DNA from: Butyrivibrio sp.
Lineage (GTDB): Bacteria; Bacillota; Clostridia; Lachnospirales; Lachnospiraceae
Length of the DNA: 64,000 nt
Direction: 5' to 3'
Assembly: GCA_015056655.1 (NCBI GenBank)
Contig: SVFV01000003.1
Coordinates: forward strand, 120,809-184,808
The notes under the pieces: generated by a model
Told to the model about the DNA's origin: nothing
Databases searched by the model: none
What the model saw: the letters and a program-made list of their open reading frames with translations, nothing else
In this document: positions 1 to 8,860 of the stretch, in pieces
Numbering within the stretch: the stretch's first letter is position 1
How the letters are laid out: every line of letters begins with the position of its first letter
Translations under genes and position numbers: made by a program

Positions 1-310
1 ATGTGTAGAAACCTGTGCACTCAAGAACAACGTCTACACCGATCTTGCCCCAAGGAAGGTTATTTGCATCAGCCTCCTTGTAGATCTCGATCTCTTTACC
101 ATTTACTGTGATTGAGTGATCGCTGTATGAAACCTTGTCAGCATACTTATACTTACCCTGAGAAGAATCATACTTAAGAAGGTGTGCAAGCATCTTAGGA
201 TCTGTAAGATCGTTGATTGCTACGATCTCTGTTCCTTCGTGCTCGAACATCTGTCTGAATGCAAGACGACCGATACGGCCAAAACCATTAATTGCTACCT
301 TTACTGCCAT
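1..310 (-). CDS. gap: Glyceraldehyde-3-phosphate dehydrogenase, N-terminal part (cut by window edge)
   Basis: Cytosolic glycolytic enzyme that oxidises and phosphorylates glyceraldehyde-3-phosphate with NAD+. Only about the first 103 residues are in the window. The N-terminus reads [15 protein letters not shown], the classic GAPDH nucleotide-binding start, followed by an INDLTD segment and LLKYDSSQG; the visible part ends at LECTGFYT, before the catalytic Cys. The ATG at 308-310 follows an AGGAGG site (minus strand, 316-321) at normal spacing. The upstream region carries a TGTCAAA/TTTGACA inverted repeat. Family identity is certain; completeness cannot be judged here. Confidence 0.97.
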   Translation of the reverse strand, partial: MAVKVAINGFGRIGRLAFRQMFEHEGTEIVAINDLTDPKMLAHLLKYDSSQGKYKYADKVSYSDHSITVNGKEIEIYKEADANNLPWGKIGVDVVLECTGFYT

Positions 311-372
311 TTTAAGTCCTCCTAAAATGATATTAAAATTTATTTTGCTGTTACTAATTCTTTACAACTGAT

Positions 373-388
373 TGTCAAAAATTTGACA
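373..388. promoter_or_regulatory. Inverted repeat TGTCAAA-AA-TTTGACA upstream of gap
   Basis: A perfect 7-bp inverted repeat with a 2-bp centre lies 63 bp upstream of the gap start. Each arm contains TTGACA, so one arm could be the -35 box of the gap promoter (a weak TAGTAA lies 16 bp downstream on the minus strand). It could also be an operator. Symmetry is seen directly; the role is inferred. Confidence 0.4.
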
Positions 389-521
389 GCACAATTATCA
401 TATCGAAAATCTTCGGATTTTTCAAGTAATCTGATGGCAAAAACACAAATTAATTACCAAAAAATCTAAATTTTTTATAAATTACCCCCGAATTGTTGAA
501 TATGTTATATAATTTGTGCCA

Positions 522-550
522 CAAAAAAGGGAGCTGCCCGCTCCCTTTTC
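522..550 (-). terminator. Intrinsic terminator after the chemoreceptor gene
   Basis: On the minus strand AAAAGGGAGC and GCTCCCTTTT flank a 5-nt loop, followed by a T run. It starts about 17 nt past the stop codon of the chemoreceptor gene and separates it from gap. Confidence 0.8.
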
Positions 551-566
551 ATTATAAATGTGATGT

Positions 567-2576
567 TTACTTAAAGAATGACATATCTTCATTGAGTGCT
601 TCTGCTATTCCCTTTAATGCATCAGCCGAAGTGGCAAGTGTGGTAACCGTTGCTGAAAGCTCCTGCATGGAAGCGCCTGTTTCTTCTGAAGAAGCTGCAT
701 TTTCTTCTGATATTGCAGAAAGTGCACTCATGGTATCAACAACCGCATTCTTAGATGTCTCACAGGTATCTGCACCATCTGAAATAAGCCGAACACCTCC
801 AACGGTATCTCTTATATCTTCAAGCATTCCATTTACAGCTTCAAGTGTATCTCCAAGAGCAACCTGCTGTTCCATGTTGCCCTGTTTTACATCCTCAGCG
901 GCTGTAACTGCTGCCGTTGCCTGCTCCAAAAGGACATCCATCTCTTTACGGATTTCATCTGCCATTTCCTTGGAATTATCAGCAAGCTGTCCAATCTCTT
1001 CCGCAACAACCGCGAAGCCTTTTCCTGCTTCTCCTGCTCTGGCTGCTTCTATGGAAGCATTCAGTGAAAGAAGGTTTGTCTGCGTAGCGATAGATGTAAT
1101 TCCTGCAACCTTATCATTTATATTGGATACAGCTTCCTGTGTAGCCTGAATGGTCTTTGAAATCTCATCTATCTTCGCTGTCATTTCAGTTGAAGACTCC
1201 TGGAGAGATGCAAGCGAAGTGCTTGAAACCTCTGAAGCTTCTTTCATCTTTGAAGTAATGCCTGACAGGTTTCCTGTAGAATCCTGCACATTCATTACAG
1301 CATCTCCGATTCTTCCAACGTTTTCTGATGCGCTCTGGATCTCATCTGCCTGCTGTGTAGCACCTGATGCTATCTCCTGAACTGCATTAGAAACATCTTC
1401 TGTTGTCTGGGAAATCTGGTTGGCAGTATCCGACAGTTCCTCTGATGAGGTAGCAACGCTAGCTGCAGAGGCCTTGATCCTGCCAACGATTTCCTCAAGT
1501 TTACCGAGAACGGAGTTAGTATTTCCTATCATCAGACCAAATTCGTCTTTTCTATTAGTATGCTTGTCTATCTTATCGAACCTTCCATCAGCAAGTGCAG
1601 AAAGTGAATCATTTACATCCTTGATAGGCTCTACAAAGTTATTCGCCATAACAAATGACAATACTGCTGCAAGGATCATCATTATAACTCCAAGGGCTAC
1701 CACGGTGAGTGCTGATGCTCTTGACGCAGCCATTATTGAGTCCAAACTTTGTGCACAGCAGATTGTCCATCCGGTATTTGCATCCTTAGCATAGGATACT
1801 ACTGATTTCTTACCGCCATAGCTGCTTTCATAATTTCCACTTTCCAATCCCGATGTCATAAAGACTGACTGGCTAAGATCAGTGGGTTCATCATCAGCAG
1901 CTATCTCATACTGTGAATGTGCAGCAAGCGTTCCTGTTGAGTCTGTGATAAAGGCTTCATCAGCCTCTTCTGCCAGGAATTTGTGGAACTCATTAAGATC
2001 ATAGTTTCTCTGAACTATACCTACGACATTTCCATCCTTATCAATTATGGGAGCAGCCATTGTAAACTGCCTTACTCCGGTAGATGTCGATACGATTATA
2101 TCCGATACTGCAGTTTTACCCTGCATAGCTTGCTTGAAATAATCTCTTTGGCCTACATCAACAAGCTTTCCGCTGTTTCTCAAAACCTGCATTCCATCAG
2201 GTCCTGTAAGCACAGTAATATTTCCATCATTAAGCATGTCATCTACTGCCTGTAGATAATTCTGTGCCCTGTCAAGGTAAATAGGATTGTCCTGATCTCC
2301 CATAAAGTTAACTGTTGAAGGATCAAGTCCAACCGCCTGAATAGTCTTTAAATTGTTACTGACAATCGTATTGAACTCAGACTGAATGTACCAGCATGAC
2401 CAGTCAAGAGCAACTTCAGCATCAGTTCTGGCTTTTTTGGTGGATGTGTAATAGCTGACATATACAGCTACTACAAGCGGCACGATAGTTACTGCAAGCA
2501 TAACAGCTATCAGTTTGGTTTTTATGCTGTCTTTAAAGGCAATTGCGCTTTTACGCTTTTTCTCTTTCTTCGCCAT
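567..2576 (-). CDS. Methyl-accepting chemotaxis protein with extracellular Cache-type sensor
   Basis: Transmembrane chemoreceptor of 669 residues that would control CheA kinase. After a basic start (MAKKEKKRK) a first membrane helix lies near residues 17-40. An extracellular region of about 250 residues follows, with Cache-like features such as [20 protein letters not shown] and [15 protein letters not shown] second helix is near 290-312, then a HAMP segment and a long coiled-coil signalling domain whose tip contains [19 protein letters not shown] and [13 protein letters not shown] near residue 500. The ATG at 2574-2576 has AGGAGG eight bases upstream; the longer reading frame lacks a ribosome site. 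No CheA, CheW or CheR gene is adjacent. The ligand is unknown. Confidence 0.95.
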   Translation of the reverse strand: MAKKEKKRKSAIAFKDSIKTKLIAVMLAVTIVPLVVAVYVSYYTSTKKARTDAEVALDWSCWYIQSEFNTIVSNNLKTIQAVGLDPSTVNFMGDQDNPIYLDRAQNYLQAVDDMLNDGNITVLTGPDGMQVLRNSGKLVDVGQRDYFKQAMQGKTAVSDIIVSTSTGVRQFTMAAPIIDKDGNVVGIVQRNYDLNEFHKFLAEEADEAFITDSTGTLAAHSQYEIAADDEPTDLSQSVFMTSGLESGNYESSYGGKKSVVSYAKDANTGWTICCAQSLDSIMAASRASALTVVALGVIMMILAAVLSFVMANNFVEPIKDVNDSLSALADGRFDKIDKHTNRKDEFGLMIGNTNSVLGKLEEIVGRIKASAASVATSSEELSDTANQISQTTEDVSNAVQEIASGATQQADEIQSASENVGRIGDAVMNVQDSTGNLSGITSKMKEASEVSSTSLASLQESSTEMTAKIDEISKTIQATQEAVSNINDKVAGITSIATQTNLLSLNASIEAARAGEAGKGFAVVAEEIGQLADNSKEMADEIRKEMDVLLEQATAAVTAAEDVKQGNMEQQVALGDTLEAVNGMLEDIRDTVGGVRLISDGADTCETSKNAVVDTMSALSAISEENAASSEETGASMQELSATVTTLATSADALKGIAEALNEDMSFFK

Positions 2577-2658
2577 CGTTATAGCCTCCTGTAAAAATAT
2601 GAAAACAATCAAATAACTTCCCAAAATAAATGATTCGTTATAATATAGAGTAGCACTA

Positions 2659-2672
2659 AAAATGCGCATTTT
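2659..2672. promoter_or_regulatory. 14-bp perfect palindrome AAAATGCGCATTTT between divergent genes
   Basis: This self-complementary 14-mer sits in the 157-bp region between the divergently transcribed chemoreceptor gene and the PHP phosphatase gene. It could be an operator for either or both. No known regulator motif is recognised. Confidence 0.3.
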
Positions 2673-2733
2673 GTGCAATTTAACGCTTTTTAACAAACGT
2701 TATTCCGTCTTTATATTTGAGGTTTAATTAAAT

Positions 2734-3564
2734 ATGGATTTATTATTACCCGCAGATTACCATCTGCACACTCATCATTCAGGGGATTCTGATGCTCCCA
2801 TGGAAAAAACAATAGAATCTGCAATCACGCATGGTCTTAGAACAATTTGCATAACTGAGCACATGGATTTTGATTATCCTGTTTTTGAAAATGTCCCCGA
2901 AGGACTTTTTGAAGTGGATACAGACGCATATTTTGCAGAGTACAAAGAGCTTAGTAATAAATACAAGGATAAGATCACTGTCAGATTCGGTATAGAATTA
3001 GGCCTTCAGCCGCACCTTGCTGAGAGGAATAAGGCATACCTTGAAAAGTATCCCTTTGATTTTGTAATTGGTTCAAACCATCTTTGTCACACAAAGGATC
3101 CCTACTACCCTTCTTTCTATGAAGGAAGAGAACTTAAGGATGCTTACATTAAATTTTTCGAGTCTACTCTTGAAAACATTCAGACCTTTGATAATTTTGA
3201 TGTACTTGGCCATCTGGACTATCTTGTGAGATATGCCCCCGGTCAGGAAAGCAATTACAACTACATGGATTACACCGATATTACAGACAAAATCCTCACT
3301 CTCATAATCGAGAAAGGAAAAGGTCTTGATGTCAACACCAAAGCCCTTTACTCAGATCCGCCCTTTGAAAATCCTAATCCCTGCAAAGGAATTCTTACAA
3401 GGTATAAAGAGCTTGGCGGAGAAATCATAACCTTTGGATCCGATGCACATAAGCCCGAAAATGTAGCTGGTGGCTTCGAAAAAGCAGTTCAGATTGTCAA
3501 AGAATGCGGCTTTACAAAATACTGCACTTTTTCAGAACGCAAGGTGGAATTCCACAACCTATAA
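2734..3564 (+). CDS. hisK: PHP-family histidinol-phosphatase (HisJ/HisK type)
   Basis: Metal-dependent phosphatase of the PHP superfamily; relatives hydrolyse L-histidinol phosphate in histidine synthesis. At 276 residues it has the usual family length. The metal ligands are visible: H10-L-H12 in DYHLHTHH, the TEHMDF motif near residue 43, the GSNHL motif near 113, a GHLDYL segment near 160 and the C-terminal GSDAHKP near 237. No other his gene is in the window, so the in vivo substrate is inferred from the family; other PHP phosphoesterase roles remain possible. It is divergent from the chemoreceptor and followed 63 nt later by a small membrane protein gene. Confidence 0.85.
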   Translation: MDLLLPADYHLHTHHSGDSDAPMEKTIESAITHGLRTICITEHMDFDYPVFENVPEGLFEVDTDAYFAEYKELSNKYKDKITVRFGIELGLQPHLAERNKAYLEKYPFDFVIGSNHLCHTKDPYYPSFYEGRELKDAYIKFFESTLENIQTFDNFDVLGHLDYLVRYAPGQESNYNYMDYTDITDKILTLIIEKGKGLDVNTKALYSDPPFENPNPCKGILTRYKELGGEIITFGSDAHKPENVAGGFEKAVQIVKECGFTKYCTFSERKVEFHNL

Positions 3565-3627
3565 GGAATATAATATTTGTATCTAAATGAGCATATACGC
3601 ACTTTCAATTTAACGAAAGGAGCCATC

Positions 3628-3861
3628 ATGATACTGATTCTATTTCTCATAATAGCCATAGTAATAGCTGCAATCGTTATATTAGGTTACAACTACATAA
3701 ACTACTGCAGAAAGCTTCGCGGTCATCTCAGGGGTCTTGGTGTGCCCTATGAAAAGATTACAGGTTTTTCCAAGTCTCTTAATTCTGCTTATCTTAAGGA
3801 CCTCATTTACGAAAAGGAGACCGAGCTGTCTGAGCAGAGTTACATGACCTGCGATAACTAA
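3628..3861 (+). CDS. Small single-pass membrane protein, function unknown
   Basis: A 77-residue protein with an N-terminal hydrophobic helix at about residues 1-24 (MILILFLIIAIVIAAIVIL) and a short basic then polar cytosolic tail (YCRKLRGHLRGLG). The ATG at 3628 has AAAGGAG seven bases upstream; a longer TTG-initiated frame from 3577 has no ribosome site. It lies between the PHP phosphatase gene and the GGDEF/sigma operon and is separated from the latter by a likely promoter. No family recognised. Confidence 0.65.
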   Translation: MILILFLIIAIVIAAIVILGYNYINYCRKLRGHLRGLGVPYEKITGFSKSLNSAYLKDLIYEKETELSEQSYMTCDN

Positions 3862-3912
3862 TTATTATTGAAGTTTTTACCTTATGTTTATATTTGATAT
3901 ACTTTTGTAGGC

Positions 3913-3940
3913 TATAATGGATAATAATGTATGAGGGGAG
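3913..3940 (+). promoter_or_regulatory. Likely -10 box and ribosome site of the GGDEF/sigma/pilin operon
   Basis: A consensus TATAAT lies at 3913-3918, 32 bp before the GGDEF start, followed by a GAGGGGAG ribosome site at 3933-3940. No good -35 box is found at 17 bp, so recognition may need an activator or another sigma factor. Confidence 0.45.
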
Positions 3941-3949
3941 TTTTTTAGC

Positions 3950-4672
3950 ATGAAATCCAAGCCCGGTCTGGTCAAAAAGCTTCAAATTATTAAAGTCGTT
4001 ACACTAATTACACTAACACTGCTTTCCGTAGTGTTATTTATTATGCTCATAACAGATGAAGAAGCTATTGAAGCCATAGGTGATCATCCAAGATTCCTGG
4101 CTCTTATGATAGTCGTATGGATAAGCCTTCTTATTTCGTTCGCATCCTTTGCGATTGATTTTATCGTCATGAAAAGGCATTACGATCTTACGAAAAATCT
4201 GGATGAGCTGGCTTTTCTTGATAAGCTCACCGGTCTTCCCAACAGATTCAGTGTGGATCATATGTCAGAAAAATATAACACTCGCGAAAAGATGATACAT
4301 CTTGGTTGTATTCTGCTTATGATCAATAAGCTCGATGAAATCAACAGCGAAAAAGGCCGCGAAGCCGGAGACAGAGTAATCTCAGATTTCTGCACAATAC
4401 TTGAATCTGTTGGTCATAAATACGGAATGGTTGGAAGAAACAGCGGAAATGAATTTCTCGTTGTCATAGAGGATTGTGATCGCAATATCATGGAATTGTT
4501 CCTTGGCGATCTCCAGCGAAGGATCCACAACCACAACACCATTTCTCCTGAATTTTCAATTGAAGTATCCTACTCAAGCGTTCTAAGCGATACCATTATG
4601 GCAGATCGCTTCTACACGCTTGTTACTGATGTTTACAGAAGTTTTGATGAGAAAGCGCAGACACTATACTAA
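3950..4672 (+). CDS. Membrane protein with degenerate GGDEF domain
   Basis: A 240-residue protein with two membrane helices (about residues 12-32 and 44-66) and a C-terminal GGDEF-like domain from about residue 85, opened by the typical DKLTGLPNRFSVD segment. The active-site loop GG(D/E)EF is replaced by S165-G-N-E-F169, so diguanylate cyclase activity is unlikely. Such domains often act as c-di-GMP or GTP sensors or as partners of active cyclases. It is the first gene of a tight operon (next gene 11 nt downstream). The domain call is firm; loss of catalysis is inferred from the missing glycine and acidic residue. Confidence 0.82.
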   Translation: MKSKPGLVKKLQIIKVVTLITLTLLSVVLFIMLITDEEAIEAIGDHPRFLALMIVVWISLLISFASFAIDFIVMKRHYDLTKNLDELAFLDKLTGLPNRFSVDHMSEKYNTREKMIHLGCILLMINKLDEINSEKGREAGDRVISDFCTILESVGHKYGMVGRNSGNEFLVVIEDCDRNIMELFLGDLQRRIHNHNTISPEFSIEVSYSSVLSDTIMADRFYTLVTDVYRSFDEKAQTLY

Positions 4673-4683
4673 GGAGCCAGAAT

Positions 4684-5187
4684 ATGCTTAAAAAGGTTTC
4701 AAAACTTCATAAAAACAGGCAGCTTATAAGAGCGCTTGTAATGAGAGTCTGGAATGATGACAGGACTTCTTTTGCCCAGCTCTACTCTCTCACCTGTGAT
4801 GATGTTTACAATTATTGCAGGCATATTCTGAAAAATGATGAAAGAGCAAAGGAAGCTGTAATCAAGACCTATACTTATGCTCTTAGTAATATTCTCTCAC
4901 TGACTGACCCACTGCTTTTTGAAGCATGGCTTAGAAGAATTGCCTTCCAGACCTGCTTTGATATGCTTTTATATTTCAGCGATGAGAATATGTATGTTTT
5001 TTCAAATCCCGCTGAACTTGAAGCTATCCCGTTTTTTGAGAGACAGATTCTTTTTATGTACGACAACCGGGAACTAAGTGAGCTTGAAATAGCAAGACTT
5101 CTTGATATCACCCCCAGGAAAGTTTCAGCTCATCTTAATTCCGCAAGAGAGCATATGCTTCAGCTAAAAACCATTAAGGGTCTATAA
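4684..5187 (+). CDS. Sigma-70 family (ECF-like) RNA polymerase sigma factor
   Basis: A 167-residue protein with the layout of a small two-domain sigma factor. A region-2-like part (about residues 22-95) contains TSFAQLYSLTCDDVYNYCRHIL and then LLFEAWLRRIAFQTC. A region-4 helix-turn-helix (about 115-160) contains LSELEIARLLDITPRKVSAHL, which matches the promoter -35 recognition fold. Its stop is followed after 3 nt by the start of a membrane protein with a cytosolic N-terminal segment, the usual arrangement for a sigma factor and its anti-sigma partner. The target promoters are unknown; the downstream secretion genes are the obvious candidates. Confidence 0.8.
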   Translation: MLKKVSKLHKNRQLIRALVMRVWNDDRTSFAQLYSLTCDDVYNYCRHILKNDERAKEAVIKTYTYALSNILSLTDPLLFEAWLRRIAFQTCFDMLLYFSDENMYVFSNPAELEAIPFFERQILFMYDNRELSELEIARLLDITPRKVSAHLNSAREHMLQLKTIKGL

Positions 5188-5190
5188 AAT

Positions 5191-6348
5191 ATGAAATACG
5201 CCAGATTTTCCAAAAACAAATTTCATATGAGTGACCAGGATGCCGCTGCTATTTTAGAGGAAGTATTCCTGAATTGCGGTAAAGAGGCTGTCAGCTTAAC
5301 TGATGAGGAATCCCAAAAGGTTTTCGAATCAGATCTTGGCGGTTCAGATATGCATTATGCAGTAATCTGCATCGCTGTGACAATGTTCATAATCACACTG
5401 ATTTTTCCAGTCTTTCTCGCAATTGCAGCTACTCACAAAGGGCAGCCAACAGACACAGAGCGAATCCTTGCTGCTGAAAAGATGGCAGATCCAACTACTT
5501 ATGACACAAGTGAGCTTGTAAAAGGAAGCAGGGACAATACTCCTGTGTGCCTTGTTCCTACCGCCGACGGAATAAATGTATTATCAAATGATTACGTTTC
5601 GCTTGATGCTTCGAATGTAGCAAGTGGATACATAGTTATCAAATATACCGGGGCTTCAGAAAAGGTAAAGCTTAGAATCACAGGCCCTGATGAAGTGACC
5701 TATACCTATAATCTCACAACAGGCGGAGGTATAGATGAAGTATTTCCACTTCAGGCCGGGGATGGAACCTATGTAGTCGGCGTTTTTGAAAACATAGCAG
5801 GCACCTCTTATGCTCAGGCTTTTTCAGAGGAGCTTTCAGTGAAGCTTGATGACCCGTTCCTTCCATTTTTGTATCCAAATCAATATGTATCCTTTACCAA
5901 GGATGATCAGGCCATTGCCTATGCTCAGTATCTATCCTATGAAGCTAACTCTGACCTTGATGTAGTTTCAAACGTTTACAATGCACTTATAAGCAGTCTG
6001 ACCTATGACTACGAGGAGGCTCAGACTGTAGAAAGCGGCTACCTTCCTGACATAGACGAGGTACTGACCACAGGAAAAGGTATTTGTCTCGACTATGCAT
6101 GCCTTATGTCTTCGATGCTTAGAAGCCAGCAGATACCCACAAGGATGGAGGTTGGTTATGCAGGCCAGGCGTATCACGCATGGATAAGTACCTACATCAA
6201 GGAAATAGGCTGGGTAAATGGAATGATCGAGTTTGATGGAGAAAAATGGTCACTAATGGATCCCACCTTTGCTTCCACCACAGATACAGAAAAGCTAAAG
6301 AATTTCATCGGTGACGGTGAAAACTATAAGACCAAATACATCTATTGA
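5191..6348 (+). CDS. Membrane-anchored transglutaminase-like protein, candidate anti-sigma factor
   Basis: A 385-residue protein with an N-terminal cytosolic segment of about 55 residues, one membrane helix near 57-80, an extracellular beta-rich region and a C-terminal transglutaminase-like (papain-fold) domain. The catalytic triad is intact: Cys299 in GKGICLDYA, His329 in AYHAW and Asp357 in LMDPTF. Relatives cleave or crosslink proteins outside the cell. The topology, together with the sigma gene ending 3 nt upstream, suggests that the cytosolic part could hold the sigma factor and the outer domain could sense or process a surface protein. The enzyme fold is well supported; the anti-sigma role is inference. 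The next gene starts 23 nt later. Confidence 0.8.
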   Translation: MKYARFSKNKFHMSDQDAAAILEEVFLNCGKEAVSLTDEESQKVFESDLGGSDMHYAVICIAVTMFIITLIFPVFLAIAATHKGQPTDTERILAAEKMADPTTYDTSELVKGSRDNTPVCLVPTADGINVLSNDYVSLDASNVASGYIVIKYTGASEKVKLRITGPDEVTYTYNLTTGGGIDEVFPLQAGDGTYVVGVFENIAGTSYAQAFSEELSVKLDDPFLPFLYPNQYVSFTKDDQAIAYAQYLSYEANSDLDVVSNVYNALISSLTYDYEEAQTVESGYLPDIDEVLTTGKGICLDYACLMSSMLRSQQIPTRMEVGYAGQAYHAWISTYIKEIGWVNGMIEFDGEKWSLMDPTFASTTDTEKLKNFIGDGENYKTKYIY

Positions 6349-6371
6349 TTTTTATTTAAGGAGCTTTAGAC

Positions 6372-7424
6372 ATGAAACCTTCTTCGACCAAAAGAATGTC
6401 AGATTATGAAATCTCTGTTTTTTGCAGGCAGATGGCCCTTCTGATAAAGGCTGGTATTCCGCCTGCTGAAAGTATAGAGATTATGCTGCAGGATTTTAAA
6501 TTTGAAGGTGATGACACCATCCTTAAGACAATTCTTCAGATTTTAGGATCCGGTGAGAAATTCCATATTGCTCTGCAGATGTCAGGCGCCTTCCCTGGTT
6601 ACGTTATTCACATGGTTACCATTGGTGAGGAGTCAGGTAATCTTGACCTTGTTATGGAATCACTTGCTGATTACTACGAACAGGAAGAGACCATCAGGAA
6701 CAATATTTCAAGCGCCATCTCCTATCCTCTTATCATGATAGGTATGATGCTCGTTGTAATCATTGTGCTTATAACCAGAGTTCTTCCTATATTTGGTCAG
6801 GTATTTGCTCAGCTTGGAAGCAGCATGAACAGCTTTTCAAATTCTCTTTTAAGCATAGGCGAAGCACTGAACAACTACACTGTGTTATTTATTGTAGTGC
6901 TCTCTCTCTTTGCACTTGTCTGTGTTTTCTTTATCAAGACAACAAAGGGACGTGACCTTTTCCGCAGGATGGGACTTCACATTCCACCAATCAGAAAAAT
7001 TTTTGATGAAATAGCCACCACCAGATTCGCAAATGGTATGGTACTCACTCTTTCAAGCGGAATGGATACCTACGAGGGACTAAGGCTTGTAAGTAACCTC
7101 GTTGAAAATGATGAAATGGTCAGAAAAATTGATAGCTGCAGATCCATGATCGCAGATGGAAGCAGCTTTCCCGAGGCTCTTCAGGCATCAGGAATACTTA
7201 ACAGATTTTACTCAAGGATGGTATCAATCGGCTTCCAGTCCGGTTCAATGGACACTGTCATGAAGCAGATTGCAACCAGATATGCAGATGAAACACAGAG
7301 AAAGATTTACAATTTCATCTCCATTCTTGAACCAACTTTAGTAATTGTTTTATCACTCGTTGTAGGAATGATACTTTTATCAGTAATCCTTCCTCTGATG
7401 GGAATTATGTCCTCGATAGGATGA
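6372..7424 (+). CDS. Type II secretion / type IV pilus inner-membrane platform protein (GspF/PilC family)
   Basis: Polytopic platform protein of 350 residues that in known systems couples the assembly ATPase to pilin polymerisation. Two T2SSF repeats are visible, at about residues 10-130 and 210-335. Both have the family pattern: FCRQMALLIKAGIPPAESIE and then GEESGNLDLVMESLADYYEQ in the first, ATTRFANGMVLTLSSGMD and then GFQSGSMDTVM in the second. Membrane helices lie near 118-142, 165-190 and 320-345. The length is slightly shorter than typical PilC (about 400), mainly at the N-terminus. No GspE/PilB ATPase is encoded in the window, so an ATPase must be supplied from elsewhere. Spacing to the next gene is 4 nt. 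Confidence 0.92.
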   Translation: MKPSSTKRMSDYEISVFCRQMALLIKAGIPPAESIEIMLQDFKFEGDDTILKTILQILGSGEKFHIALQMSGAFPGYVIHMVTIGEESGNLDLVMESLADYYEQEETIRNNISSAISYPLIMIGMMLVVIIVLITRVLPIFGQVFAQLGSSMNSFSNSLLSIGEALNNYTVLFIVVLSLFALVCVFFIKTTKGRDLFRRMGLHIPPIRKIFDEIATTRFANGMVLTLSSGMDTYEGLRLVSNLVENDEMVRKIDSCRSMIADGSSFPEALQASGILNRFYSRMVSIGFQSGSMDTVMKQIATRYADETQRKIYNFISILEPTLVIVLSLVVGMILLSVILPLMGIMSSIG

Positions 7425-7428
7425 CGGC

Positions 7429-7770
7429 ATGGAAGAAATATATGTAGGCAAAAAGAAAAACAGAATATCCACCTATACAGGAAGGCTCGTAAAGCTTGTT
7501 ATAGTGGTTGGACTATTAGTCCTGTTTTTTACCGGTATAAATGAGATAAGCAGCGGTAATGTCGACAAGCAGGAAAAGTCCCTTCAGACAGCGATTGAAC
7601 GAGACATTGTTCAGTGCTACTCCCTGGAAGGCATCTACCCTCCAAGCCTTGAGTATTTAGAGGACCACTATGGTCTTATTTATGATAAAAAGTTATTCTT
7701 CATCGACTACAGGCCGATAGCATCGAATATTTATCCCGAAGTAACCATACTTCGTTTAGATGACAGATAG
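7429..7770 (+). CDS. Pilin-like membrane protein (short, divergent)
   Basis: A 113-residue protein with an N-terminal basic stretch, one membrane helix near residues 22-40 and a small outer domain. The part from SLQTAIERDIVQCYSLEGIYPP resembles the alpha-helix plus G-x-YP start of GspG-like pseudopilins, but the canonical prepilin cleavage site and Glu+5 are not evident. It starts 4 nt after the platform gene, so translation is probably coupled. The pilin assignment rests on context and this short resemblance. Confidence 0.6.
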   Translation: MEEIYVGKKKNRISTYTGRLVKLVIVVGLLVLFFTGINEISSGNVDKQEKSLQTAIERDIVQCYSLEGIYPPSLEYLEDHYGLIYDKKLFFIDYRPIASNIYPEVTILRLDDR

Positions 7771-7778
7771 GATTATTT

Positions 7779-8279
7779 ATGAAAAAGGAATCTGGCACAA
7801 GACATATAATTGATATGGTTTTCGTTGTGGCACTATTGTTTTTATTTTCAATGAGTGCCCTGATGCTTATTGCCATAGGATCAAGTATATATAGCAGAGG
7901 CGTGGATGTCATGAAAAAGAACTACGACTCCAGAACCGCTTACGCCTATATCACTGAAAAGCTAAGGCAATATGATTCAACCGGAAATGTAAGTGTGGAA
8001 TTCCTGGGTAGTTCCAAGGCTCTACGCGTGGATTCCACCCTTGACGGAACAGCATACGTTACATATCTTTACGAACATGGCGGAGAGCTTATGGAGCTTT
8101 TTGCCAGGGCTGACTCCGGAAAGCTCCACCCTTCGTCAGGTCAGAAAATAATGGAAATAGATACACTTGAAATAGAGCCCTGTGGCGATGGGCTAATGGA
8201 AATTACTGTCACATTAAAGGATGGAACGGATATAACCTTTGTAACTTCAAGAAGATCAGTGGAGGTAAGCGGAACTTAA
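7779..8279 (+). CDS. DUF4860-like membrane protein of a pilus/secretion operon
   Basis: A 166-residue protein with a single N-terminal membrane helix (about residues 11-32, IIDMVFVVALLFLFSMSALML) and an outer beta-rich domain (FLGSSKALRVDSTLDGTAYV, LDTLEIEPCGDGLMEITVTL). I recognise it as resembling DUF4860 proteins, which accompany GspF-like genes in Clostridia; that match is from memory, not a search. The stop codon overlaps the next gene start (TAATG, 1-nt overlap), so the pair is translationally coupled. Probably a minor pilin or assembly factor. Confidence 0.65.
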   Translation: MKKESGTRHIIDMVFVVALLFLFSMSALMLIAIGSSIYSRGVDVMKKNYDSRTAYAYITEKLRQYDSTGNVSVEFLGSSKALRVDSTLDGTAYVTYLYEHGGELMELFARADSGKLHPSSGQKIMEIDTLEIEPCGDGLMEITVTLKDGTDITFVTSRRSVEVSGT

Positions 8280-8860
8280 TGAATCAGTCTCAGCATAATA
8301 AAACCAGTCTCTTTCTAATGGAGCTGATCATTTCCATACTGTTCTTTTCTATTGCCGGCGCTATATGCGTAAGGCTTTTTGTTGGCGCGCACCTTATGTC
8401 AGAAGAATCAATTGTGATAAACAATTCCATTCTTTGGACGCAGAATATTTCAGAGGTTTTTAACGGAATGCATGGTAATCTCCATGAGATAGCCAACTTT
8501 TACTCAGAGAGTTCCATAGTTCTGGTTTCCTATGAGGACAATCCTGAAATCGGAACTCTTGTAATGTTTTTTACAAAGGATTGGGAGCCTATCTACTATC
8601 CCACTGATGATGGCGCCCTTGATGATGCTGCGTATGAGCTGATGCTCTGCATCTCACAGCTCCCTGCAAGTGAAGTATATTCAGATACAGGCGTCGATAA
8701 TGACAGTCTTATCGGAGACGCCCTACTTGGACAAATACAAATACAGAACATGTCTGATGATACCATCATTGAGGCCTTTGCAGCCGAGGATGATCCATCG
8801 GTGATAACAACACAGTATATAGATTATTACGTTGGCCTGGAGGCACCCTATGAATCGTAA
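8279..8860 (+). CDS. Prepilin-like membrane protein
   Basis: A 193-residue protein with an N-terminal helix in the style of type IV pilins: polar start, then SLFLMELIISILFFSIAGAI with a Glu in the hydrophobic run, as in the GFTLIE motif, but without the usual Gly before the cleavage point. The outer domain is acidic. It overlaps its upstream neighbour by 1 nt and its downstream neighbour by 11 nt. Likely a minor pilin whose processing would need a prepilin peptidase encoded elsewhere. Confidence 0.65.
   Translation: MNQSQHNKTSLFLMELIISILFFSIAGAICVRLFVGAHLMSEESIVINNSILWTQNISEVFNGMHGNLHEIANFYSESSIVLVSYEDNPEIGTLVMFFTKDWEPIYYPTDDGALDDAAYELMLCISQLPASEVYSDTGVDNDSLIGDALLGQIQIQNMSDDTIIEAFAAEDDPSVITTQYIDYYVGLEAPYES

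Noticed and set aside
493..1149. Long plus-strand frame opposite the chemoreceptor gene
   Set aside because: Serine/alanine-rich antisense shadow of the conserved signalling domain, without ribosome site.
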